Positions 1-5,334 of a stretch of DNA of 5,334 nt are shown here, in pieces; positions within the stretch are counted from its first letter, which is position 1; each line of letters starts with the position of its first letter. The DNA is from Acidobacteriaceae bacterium (GTDB lineage: Bacteria; Acidobacteriota; Terriglobia; Terriglobales; Acidobacteriaceae). The notes beneath the pieces are model-generated. The model saw only the letters and a program-made list of their open reading frames with translations, was not told where the DNA came from and made no database searches. Position numbers and translations under genes: made by a program. The stretch lies in NCBI GenBank assembly GCA_030044455.1, contig JASHVU010000112.1:1-5334 (forward strand), read 5' to 3'.

Positions 1-1
1 T

Positions 2-916
2 CCCGCACGCAAGCTCTACGACTACATCAAGCTGCTGCCCGATGGCGAAATCTCAATCAAGCTGCTTGAGAACCACTGGGTGCAGATTCGCAGCGGCCGC
101 TCCAATACCAAAATCGTGGGAATGGCACGCGCCAACTATCCCCAGGTGCCTGAATTTCCGTCGATTGCCGCCACCAGCATTCCGGCGGCTACGCTCAAGA
201 CGCTCATTGCCCGGACCATCTTCGCGATCTCAAACGAGGAATCACGCTACACCCTCAACGGCGCGCTGCTCATCCTCAAGGCCGAGTCCCTCGCCATGGT
301 CGCCACCGACGGGCACCGGCTTTCGCTGGTCGAAAAGCCCAACGAATCCCTTGAAGGCATCAGCGGCGAAAAGCGCGTGCTGGTTCCGCGCAAGGCTCTG
401 CAGGAGCTGCAGGGGCTTCTCGCGAATACCGAAGCTGAAAAGATTGAATTCGCCGACGACGAGCACACACTCTTCTTCAAGGTCGGCCATCGCACGCTCT
501 CGACCCGCAAGCTCACTGGCCAGTTCCCCAATTTTGAAGCCGTGATGCCCAAAGACAACACCAAGTTTGCGGTCGTCCGTTCCACTGAGCTGTCCAGCGC
601 CATTCAGCGTGTGGCGCAGTTTGCCGATGAGCGCTCTGGGGCCATCCGCCTGCGCCTCGACAGCAACGAGCTCAAGATCAGCGCCAACTCGGCCGATGCC
701 GGCGAGTCAGAAGACACCATCGATACTCCCTACTCATCCGATCCAATCATGGTCGGCTTCAACTCGGTATACATCCTCGACTTTCTCAAGGCGCTCAACA
801 ACGAGGGTGAGGTGCGGCTGGAGTTCAAAGACTCCCAGTCTGCCGGCCAGATGCGCCCCGAGGACCCTGAAGCCGAGTACAAGTACCGCTATGTCCTTAT
901 GCCGATGCGGATCTGA
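2..916 (+). CDS. dnaN: DNA polymerase III subunit beta (sliding clamp), 5'-truncated by window edge
   Basis: This is the beta clamp, a ring-shaped dimer that encircles DNA and tethers DNA polymerase III and other clamp-binding proteins. The open frame runs from the left edge to the TGA at 914-916, giving 304 residues. Compared from memory with the 366-residue E. coli protein, it begins at the equivalent of PARKL near residue 71, so about 70 N-terminal residues lie outside the window. Visible hallmarks are RSGRS (89-103), YTLNG (248-262), the VATDGHRL segment ending at 322, VPRK (383-394), GQFPNFE (518-538) and the C-terminal MPMRI. TDGHRL and the C-terminal MPMR segment belong to the hydrophobic pocket that binds clamp-interacting peptides, so the clamp looks functional. 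The end of domain 1 and all of domains 2 and 3 are present. The ATG at 80 lies inside domain 1 and is not the true start. The next gene in the same direction is 542 bases away and unrelated; recF, a frequent dnaN neighbour, is absent here. Confidence 0.97.
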   Translation, partial: PARKLYDYIKLLPDGEISIKLLENHWVQIRSGRSNTKIVGMARANYPQVPEFPSIAATSIPAATLKTLIARTIFAISNEESRYTLNGALLILKAESLAMVATDGHRLSLVEKPNESLEGISGEKRVLVPRKALQELQGLLANTEAEKIEFADDEHTLFFKVGHRTLSTRKLTGQFPNFEAVMPKDNTKFAVVRSTELSSAIQRVAQFADERSGAIRLRLDSNELKISANSADAGESEDTIDTPYSSDPIMVGFNSVYILDFLKALNNEGEVRLEFKDSQSAGQMRPEDPEAEYKYRYVLMPMRI

Positions 917-1010
917 GTCGCAACTGCGGCACGCCAAAACTGGTACCTGGCCTGCCTTCGAGCGAGCAGCCACGTCAATGTTTACTATTTATAAGCACCT
1001 CATTCGTCGC

Positions 1011-1028
1011 GTAAACCACTCGGTTTAC
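1011..1028. repeat. Perfect 7-bp inverted repeat with 4-base spacer, overlapping an 8-bp direct repeat
   Basis: GTAAACC (1011-1017) and GGTTTAC (1022-1028) are exact reverse complements separated by ACTC. No T-run follows, so it does not look like an intrinsic terminator. Part of it, AACCACTC (1014-1021), recurs at 1035-1042, a 21-base shift or about two helical turns. The arrangement could be an operator-type binding site or a small RNA hairpin in the dnaN 3' region. A site this short can also occur by chance in a 542-base gap. Confidence 0.4.
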
Positions 1029-1086
1029 CGCTTCAACCACTCAGCTCGCCTCATTAACGCTTTTTCCCGCCGGGTCGCGCCCTAAT

Positions 1087-1116
1087 CTCCCGCCTCAGCG
1101 GGAGTATTCATGTTTT
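1087..1116 (+). terminator. Candidate weak intrinsic terminator downstream of dnaN
   Basis: CTCCCGC (1087-1093) pairs perfectly with GCGGGAG (1098-1104) around a 4-base CTCA loop, giving a 7-bp GC-rich stem. It is followed by an interrupted T-rich stretch ending in TTTT at 1113-1116. It lies about 170 bases after the dnaN stop and is the best terminator-like element for that transcript. The T-tract is poor, so it may instead be a stabilising 3' hairpin or a Rho-assisted end. Confidence 0.4.
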
Positions 1117-1401
1117 GCTCACGCTATTTTCTTCTTTACACCGTGCAGTAGAGATTCCATACTCGTTCCTACCTCGCAGTATCCGGAATTATTTGGGTTT
1201 CCCGGCGGCAAATCGATTCGCCAACCTCATTCATTCCGGTCCTGCGCATGTTTTATCGTTAACAGGACGGACTTTGGGGACGCGTCAGCTTCGTATATAG
1301 GATTTTGCGAAGCTCGACCATAGACCCGGCTTCAAATGCAGACAGGTAATTGACTCCAAACTGCATGAATCTTGAAGAAGGGGAAAGAAAAACCCATCGG
1401 C

Positions 1402-1435
1402 GCCGCAGTTTCTTTTCGAAGAAAAAGAGCGCGGC
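1402..1435 (+). promoter_or_regulatory. Two-tier hairpin in the receptor 5' leader
   Basis: GCCGC (1402-1406) pairs with GCGGC (1431-1435). Inside it, TTTCTT (1409-1414) pairs with AAGAAA (1419-1424) around a TTCG tetraloop. The outer stem ends 12 bases before the GGAGG ribosome binding site at 1448-1452, leaving that site unpaired. It could stabilise the transcript or modulate translation. It matches no riboswitch class I recognise, and the internal loop is asymmetric, so its function is inferred only. Confidence 0.35.
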
Positions 1436-1447
1436 CATTTCCAACTT

Positions 1448-1452
1448 GGAGG
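1448..1452 (+). promoter_or_regulatory. Ribosome binding site that fixes the receptor start at 1459
   Basis: GGAGG lies six bases before the ATG at 1459-1461, which is ideal Shine-Dalgarno spacing. The frame is open upstream to a TTG at 1372, but that codon has no good ribosome binding site at the right distance. Starting there would add 29 mostly basic residues ahead of a complete signal peptide. The GGAGG therefore supports the ATG at 1459. Confidence 0.8.
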
Positions 1453-1458
1453 CACCAC

Positions 1459-4400
1459 ATGCAAAATCTAGCAACGAGAATTCTCGCCTCAGGAAGTTTC
1501 CTGTCAGTTTTGGTTCTGTTCCTCTGCATGTCGTCATTGTCGAGAGCACAGGAATACGCATCCATCACCGGGGTGGTCACCGATTCCTCCGGCGCTGTGG
1601 TTCCGGGCGTAACGGTCACGCTCGAGAATACCCTGACAGGCGTCAAGTACACGGCCGTGACCAACGCCATAGGATCCTACACCTTCAATGAACTCAAACC
1701 GGGCCCCGGCTACACAATCGGATTCATGCGCGATGGCTTCAAACCCACCGCCATCACGGGAATGTACCTCAACGTCGACTCGACCCGCACTCAGAACGCC
1801 ACTATGAGCGTGGGCACGGCGACGCAGACGGTGGAAGTGTCGGCATCGTCACAGACGGAAACACTGGACACGACTGACGCGACCATTGGAAACAACTATC
1901 AAGTTCAATTTATCAACGATCTGCCGATCGAAGACAGGAGCAACCCCACCGCGCTCTTCTATATGCAGCCGGGCGTAACCCTCGATGGATCGGTGACCGG
2001 CGCCCGCACCGATCAAAGCAGCGTGACGCTCGACGGCGTGGACGTCAACGACAATATGACCGGCTGCTTCGGCTGCATTGTCGCCAACGCTCCGGTGGAC
2101 TCTGTGCAGGAGTTTCGCGGCGTTACAGCCGGCCCGCTTTCGAGTGCCGGTGAGGGCGGCGGCGGCCAGTACGAGCTGGTCACCAAAAGCGGCACCAACC
2201 ACTTCCATGGCGACGTCAACGAGTATCACCGTGACACTGACACGGAGGCCAACAACTGGTTCAACAACAACTCCGGCGTGCCGCGGCCTCCCCTCATCCG
2301 TAACCAGTTTGGCGCCGCCATTGGCGGGCCGATCTGGAGAAACAAGGCGTTCTTCTTCTTCGACTGGAACAGCCGTCGCGACACGCTCGCCAGTCTCGTG
2401 GATCAGACGGTCCCGATGGACTCCTACCGCGCTGGAAGCGTTTCTTACCTCAACTCCAGTGGTACCATCGAAACGCTGAGCCCGTCGCAGGTTGCGAGCC
2501 ACGATCCCCAGGGAGTTGGCTATAACCAAAACATCCTCGCCGTCTATTCCAGCCGCTATCCCCACGCCAATGATTTTTCGGGAGATGCCGGAGACCTGAT
2601 CAACACCGCCGGTTTTCGTTTCAATGCACCCTTCCCGTATGTCGAAAACGACTATACACAGAGGGTCGATTACACCCTCAACAGCAGGATGAAGCTTTTC
2701 GGGCGTGGCACGTTCACCAGGACCGAGGGAACGCAGAGCGCAATCCAATTCCCCGGCGACCCGGCGACTCATCCCTTTCTCGATCAGAGTTACACCTGGG
2801 TTGCAGGACACACCTGGACCATCAGCAATAACAAGGTGAATCAGGCGGAATATGGAGAAGCCTTTGAGAGCTACAACTGGCCGGACACCTACAACCCCAC
2901 CGGCATTACGCAATGGCAAGATTGGGGCGGGAACGGCACCGGGGGGTCGATCATGACTCCTCCGTATTCAGGGGCCGGCAACGCCCAGGGCAGGTCTTTT
3001 CCCATTCCCTTTGTGAAGGATGACTTCAGTTGGGAAAAGGGCAGGCACAGCATCACTTTTGGGGGGACGTTCAAGTGGGAGACGCCTGACGGCTACGACA
3101 TCCTTGACTACAACGGGCCGGGGATTGGCCTGGGCGGAAACATTTATAGCCTCAGCACTTCGGGCGCGAATCCGCTGCGGCCTTCCGACCTGAATACCAG
3201 TTCGCAGGATACGTCGTTCTATGACCAGGCGTTTACGCTGGCTCTGGGCCGACTCGCATCCTCCGGTGCAACGTTCAACTACGGCGCCACAGGCAATATT
3301 CTGCCCCAGGGTACGGGGTCGATTGCCATCGATCGTTATTACGAGACAGAGGTGTATGCCGGCGACACCTGGAAGCTCACTCCATCGCTGACCGTCTCCT
3401 ACGGACTTCGCTGGCAGAATTACACCGTGCCCTATGACACACAGGGCATTGAGTCCGTGCCGAACATGAACTTCAACCAGTTTTTCGGAGCGCGCCTCTC
3501 ACAGAGCGCGTCGGGAGCGTTCGGCAACACCGCAGTCCCGTTTGTCTCCTATGTGCTGGGCGGAAAGGTGAACCATGGTCCCGGTTACTTCAACCCGGTA
3601 AACCACAACTTTGCGCCGCGACTTGCCTTTGCGTACAGCCCGGAATTTGACAAAAGGACAGTGATCAATGGCGGGGCCGGCATTATCTACGACCACACGG
3701 TGGTGAATTCAGTGCTCTACCAGGCGGAGCAGTATTCCTACCTGTTCGAGGCCAGTGCGAACACTCCGTATGGGACTCCGGGTAACCCGGTGGCCTCGTT
3801 GATGAACGATCCCAGATTCAGCGGGCTAAGCAATCCTCCGGCTCCGCCCTCGGCGCCGGCAGCGATCAGCGCTCCCTATACTCCCTTTGTTAGTGGCACG
3901 GGATCGAGCGCGGTTCCGTTTGGCCTGATCAATGGGCTGGCGTTCAACGAAGGCATCGACAACACCCTGAAGACGCCGTATTCAATTCAGTTCGACTTTG
4001 GCTTCCAGCACGAATTCCCGCAGGGCTACATTCTGAAAATGAGCTATGTGGAACGCGGGGGCAGGCGGCTGCTGGGTCAGGCGGATGCTAATCAGCTGAT
4101 CGATTTTCCGGATTCCATTGGAAACTCGGGACAGATGATGTCCACCGCCTTTGCGAATATGGAGACACTGGTGCGGTCTGGCGCCAAGGGCTCTGCGATC
4201 ACGCCACAGCCTTGGTTCGAGGATATGTTGCCGTCTGGTCTGGGAGTCTATTACGGGTTTGCCAGCAACACCGATCTGGTGGCCGAGGGATTCGCACCTC
4301 TTCCATATCGCGGCGATTTCGCGGATACGGTTCAGGCTCTCGCAGCCGATCAACTCATTCCGCCGAACGTCGGCATGGGGTCTCAATACTCCGAATTTAC

Positions 4401-5190
4401 CTATTACACCAACAAGGGATTCTCCAGCTACAACGGGATGCTGGTGACCCTGCATAAGAATGCCGGCTATGGGCTGCAATTTGACCTGAATTACACCTGG
4501 TCGCACGCCATCGACAATACTTCGGTGATCGCCAACGCGCCGGCCATCGGCGGGTACGGCTTCATCTGCGACGTGGTGAGGCCGCGCGAGTGCCGTGGCA
4601 ACGCCGATTTCGACGTGGCCAACTACCTCAATGGCAACTTCATCTATGACCTGCCCTTCGGCCGCGGGAGGACCTTTGCTGCATCCGCGCCGCTTTGGCT
4701 CGACGAAGTCATCGGCGGCTGGTCGGTCAGTGGGCTTCCCAGCTGGCACACCGGAAACACCTACCAGGCATCTGCCAATGCGTTTGTAGCCGGATACGCG
4801 AACGATGCGCCTGCCATCCTCACTGAACCGACGGGGATATTGAAGGCACATATCCACGGCGGAGAGGGCCAGCGGGTAAACATCTTCACTAACCCCACCG
4901 CAGCTCTCAATGCCTTCCACGGCCCGGTCGGCTTCCAGATCGGCACGCGCAACAACCTGCGCGGCCCCGGGTGGTTCAACATCGATATGGGCGCGGGCAA
5001 GACCTTCCCGATTTATGAGGACAAGGTCAACCTGAAATTCCGCGCGGATGCCTTCAACGCAACCAACCACCCCAGCTTCAACACGCCCTGCAGCGACATC
5101 ACTGAAGCGACTTGCTACCCATTTGGCAACGTCACCAGCACCGTAAGCACGGCCCGCGTTCTGCAGGGCTCGCTGCGCATGGAGTTCTAA
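1459..5190 (+). CDS. TonB-dependent receptor, Oar-like, with carboxypeptidase-regulatory-like N-terminal domain
   Basis: This is an outer-membrane receptor expected to import a large substrate using energy from TonB-ExbBD; the substrate cannot be read from the sequence. The ATG at 1459 gives 1243 residues, within the usual size of acidobacterial Oar-like receptors. Residues 1-30 form a signal peptide (MQNLATR, a hydrophobic core, then cleavage likely after SRA). Residues about 34-120 are a carboxypeptidase-regulatory-like beta-sandwich (ITGVVTDSSGAVVPGVTV through the YTFNEL region). QTVEVSA (123-129) resembles a TonB box. The plug follows to about residue 260, with VTLDGVDVND (189-198) and YELVTKSGTNHFHG (238-251). 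The rest is barrel, including FFFFDWNSRRD (298-308), RADAFNATNHPSFN (1195-1208) and a terminal Phe typical of barrel insertion signals. Six mature-region cysteines fall in three close pairs (203/206, 1037/1045, 1211/1219). The frame is intact with no stop or frameshift. It appears monocistronic, since a strong terminator follows. Family assignment is secure; function beyond uptake is unknown. Confidence 0.93.
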   Translation: MQNLATRILASGSFLSVLVLFLCMSSLSRAQEYASITGVVTDSSGAVVPGVTVTLENTLTGVKYTAVTNAIGSYTFNELKPGPGYTIGFMRDGFKPTAITGMYLNVDSTRTQNATMSVGTATQTVEVSASSQTETLDTTDATIGNNYQVQFINDLPIEDRSNPTALFYMQPGVTLDGSVTGARTDQSSVTLDGVDVNDNMTGCFGCIVANAPVDSVQEFRGVTAGPLSSAGEGGGGQYELVTKSGTNHFHGDVNEYHRDTDTEANNWFNNNSGVPRPPLIRNQFGAAIGGPIWRNKAFFFFDWNSRRDTLASLVDQTVPMDSYRAGSVSYLNSSGTIETLSPSQVASHDPQGVGYNQNILAVYSSRYPHANDFSGDAGDLINTAGFRFNAPFPYVENDYTQRVDYTLNSRMKLFGRGTFTRTEGTQSAIQFPGDPATHPFLDQSYTWVAGHTWTISNNKVNQAEYGEAFESYNWPDTYNPTGITQWQDWGGNGTGGSIMTPPYSGAGNAQGRSFPIPFVKDDFSWEKGRHSITFGGTFKWETPDGYDILDYNGPGIGLGGNIYSLSTSGANPLRPSDLNTSSQDTSFYDQAFTLALGRLASSGATFNYGATGNILPQGTGSIAIDRYYETEVYAGDTWKLTPSLTVSYGLRWQNYTVPYDTQGIESVPNMNFNQFFGARLSQSASGAFGNTAVPFVSYVLGGKVNHGPGYFNPVNHNFAPRLAFAYSPEFDKRTVINGGAGIIYDHTVVNSVLYQAEQYSYLFEASANTPYGTPGNPVASLMNDPRFSGLSNPPAPPSAPAAISAPYTPFVSGTGSSAVPFGLINGLAFNEGIDNTLKTPYSIQFDFGFQHEFPQGYILKMSYVERGGRRLLGQADANQLIDFPDSIGNSGQMMSTAFANMETLVRSGAKGSAITPQPWFEDMLPSGLGVYYGFASNTDLVAEGFAPLPYRGDFADTVQALAADQLIPPNVGMGSQYSEFTYYTNKGFSSYNGMLVTLHKNAGYGLQFDLNYTWSHAIDNTSVIANAPAIGGYGFICDVVRPRECRGNADFDVANYLNGNFIYDLPFGRGRTFAASAPLWLDEVIGGWSVSGLPSWHTGNTYQASANAFVAGYANDAPAILTEPTGILKAHIHGGEGQRVNIFTNPTAALNAFHGPVGFQIGTRNNLRGPGWFNIDMGAGKTFPIYEDKVNLKFRADAFNATNHPSFNTPCSDITEATCYPFGNVTSTVSTARVLQGSLRMEF

Positions 5191-5220
5191 CGTTCACCAA
5201 ACGAATGCATCAGCAATGAC

Positions 5221-5251
5221 AAAAGCCCCGGTTCTTCGACCGGGGCTTTTT
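5221..5251. terminator. Strong, probably bidirectional intrinsic terminator after the receptor
   Basis: GCCCCGGT (5225-5232) pairs perfectly with ACCGGGGC (5239-5246) around a six-base loop. AAAA (5221-5224) and TTTT (5247-5250) extend the stem to 12 bp. The T-run 5247-5251 supplies the terminator tail on the plus strand, and the A-run gives a T-tail when read on the minus strand. It begins 30 bases after the receptor stop codon. The symmetry fits a site shared by convergent genes, which agrees with the possible minus-strand gene end to its right. Confidence 0.9.
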
Positions 5252-5267
5252 ATTCGTAGTTGGCAAT

Positions 5268-5334
5268 TTATTTCTTCACCCGCCAGCGGAAGGTAGTGGC
5301 AACACCAAGCTCATGATTCTATGCTGCGGCTTAA
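5268..5334 (-). CDS. Possible 3' end of a converging gene, truncated by window edge and apparently frameshifted
   Basis: On the minus strand, codons 5318 down to 5271 read NHELGVATTFRWRVKK, followed by a TAA stop at 5268-5270. The alternating aromatic and polar pattern (ATTFRWRV) resembles the last strand of an outer-membrane beta-barrel. An in-frame TAG lies immediately upstream at 5319-5321. Skipping the single base at 5319 joins the tail to LSRSI in the neighbouring frame, giving LSRSINHELGV. The shared terminator at 5221-5251 also fits a gene ending here. The remaining sequence is too short for a firm call: it could be a real gene with a sequencing error at the edge, a pseudogene, or chance. 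The product is not identified. Confidence 0.35.

Larger units (their letters stand above)
917..1458. other. Intergenic region between dnaN and the TonB-dependent receptor, no gene seen
   Basis: These 542 bases carry no convincing coding sequence. The short open frames here start at TTG or other weak codons, lack a ribosome binding site and encode nothing recognisable. I looked for DnaA boxes (TTATNCACA), because dnaN often lies near the replication origin, and found none that fit. No clear sigma-70 promoter stands out. TTGACT at 1350-1355 is a good -35 match but has no acceptable -10 element 16-18 bases downstream. TATATA at 1294-1299 and TATAAG at 990-995 resemble -10 elements but lack a good -35. 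The receptor promoter should lie in this gap, but I cannot place it. A bulged 6-bp hairpin (949-955 with 966-971) lies just after the dnaN stop; the other structures are listed separately. Confidence 0.7.

Noticed and set aside
998..1231. CCTCATT occurring three times (998, 1049, 1225) in the gap
   Set aside because: The copies are only seven bases long and irregularly spaced with no shared flanks, so chance is a sufficient explanation.
1253..1261. TTATCGTTA as a DnaA box, hinting at an origin near dnaN
   Set aside because: It mismatches the TTATNCACA consensus at several positions, is isolated, and no cluster of boxes or AT-rich unwinding element accompanies it.
1115..1300. Possible 61-residue peptide in the intergenic gap
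   Set aside because: It starts at TTG, has no ribosome binding site, and its composition looks like translated non-coding DNA.
1350..1355. TTGACT as a -35 promoter element for the receptor
   Set aside because: No sequence 16-18 bases downstream resembles a -10 element, so a sigma-70 promoter cannot be supported here.
1372..1458. N-terminal extension of the receptor from a TTG at 1372 (29 extra residues)
   Set aside because: The extension is basic and low in hydrophobicity, its start has no suitable ribosome binding site, and the ATG at 1459 has GGAGG at ideal spacing followed directly by a complete signal peptide.
1525..1527. Cys23 of the receptor as a lipoprotein attachment site
   Set aside because: The preceding residues LFL do not fit a lipobox, and a standard signal peptidase I site (SRA) follows seven residues later.
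1849..2919. Long minus-strand open frame (356 codons) inside the receptor gene
   Set aside because: It is an antisense shadow of a GC-rich real gene. Its translation is Val/Gly/Arg-rich without recognisable domains, and the plus-strand frame has clear family motifs.
3982..5070. Long minus-strand open frame (362 codons) inside the receptor 3' half
   Set aside because: It lies wholly opposite conserved barrel motifs of the plus-strand gene and shows no protein family features of its own.

Overview
The window looks like an ordinary chromosomal segment from an Acidobacteriota bacterium (class Terriglobia or a relative). This rests on a very large outer-membrane receptor with a signal peptide, a carboxypeptidase-regulatory-like domain, a plug and an Oar-like beta-barrel, a type strongly expanded in that phylum. 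The adjoining sliding-clamp gene is compatible with this. The assignment is an inference from protein style, not a phylogeny.

Layout. Positions 2-916 hold the 3' part of dnaN (DNA polymerase III sliding clamp), which enters from the left edge without its first ~70 codons. Positions 917-1458 are a 542-base gap with no convincing gene. It contains a terminator-like hairpin, a separate inverted repeat overlapping a short direct repeat, and a structured leader just before the next ribosome binding site. Positions 1459-5190 encode a complete 1243-residue TonB-dependent receptor. A strong, nearly symmetrical intrinsic terminator follows at 5221-5251. The last ~70 bases read on the minus strand like the C-terminal tail of a converging gene, but only if one base is skipped, so this call is tentative.

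How the genes relate. dnaN (replication, cytoplasm) and the receptor (nutrient uptake, outer membrane) share no obvious function. They are separated by a long gap with a possible terminator, so they are probably independent transcription units. No transporter, glycosidase, regulator or anti-sigma gene lies in the window to suggest the receptor's substrate. I found no CRISPR array, tRNA, rRNA, insertion sequence or defence system. The most unusual points are the cysteine-pair pattern in the receptor, its hairpin leader, and the apparently frameshifted tail at the right edge.
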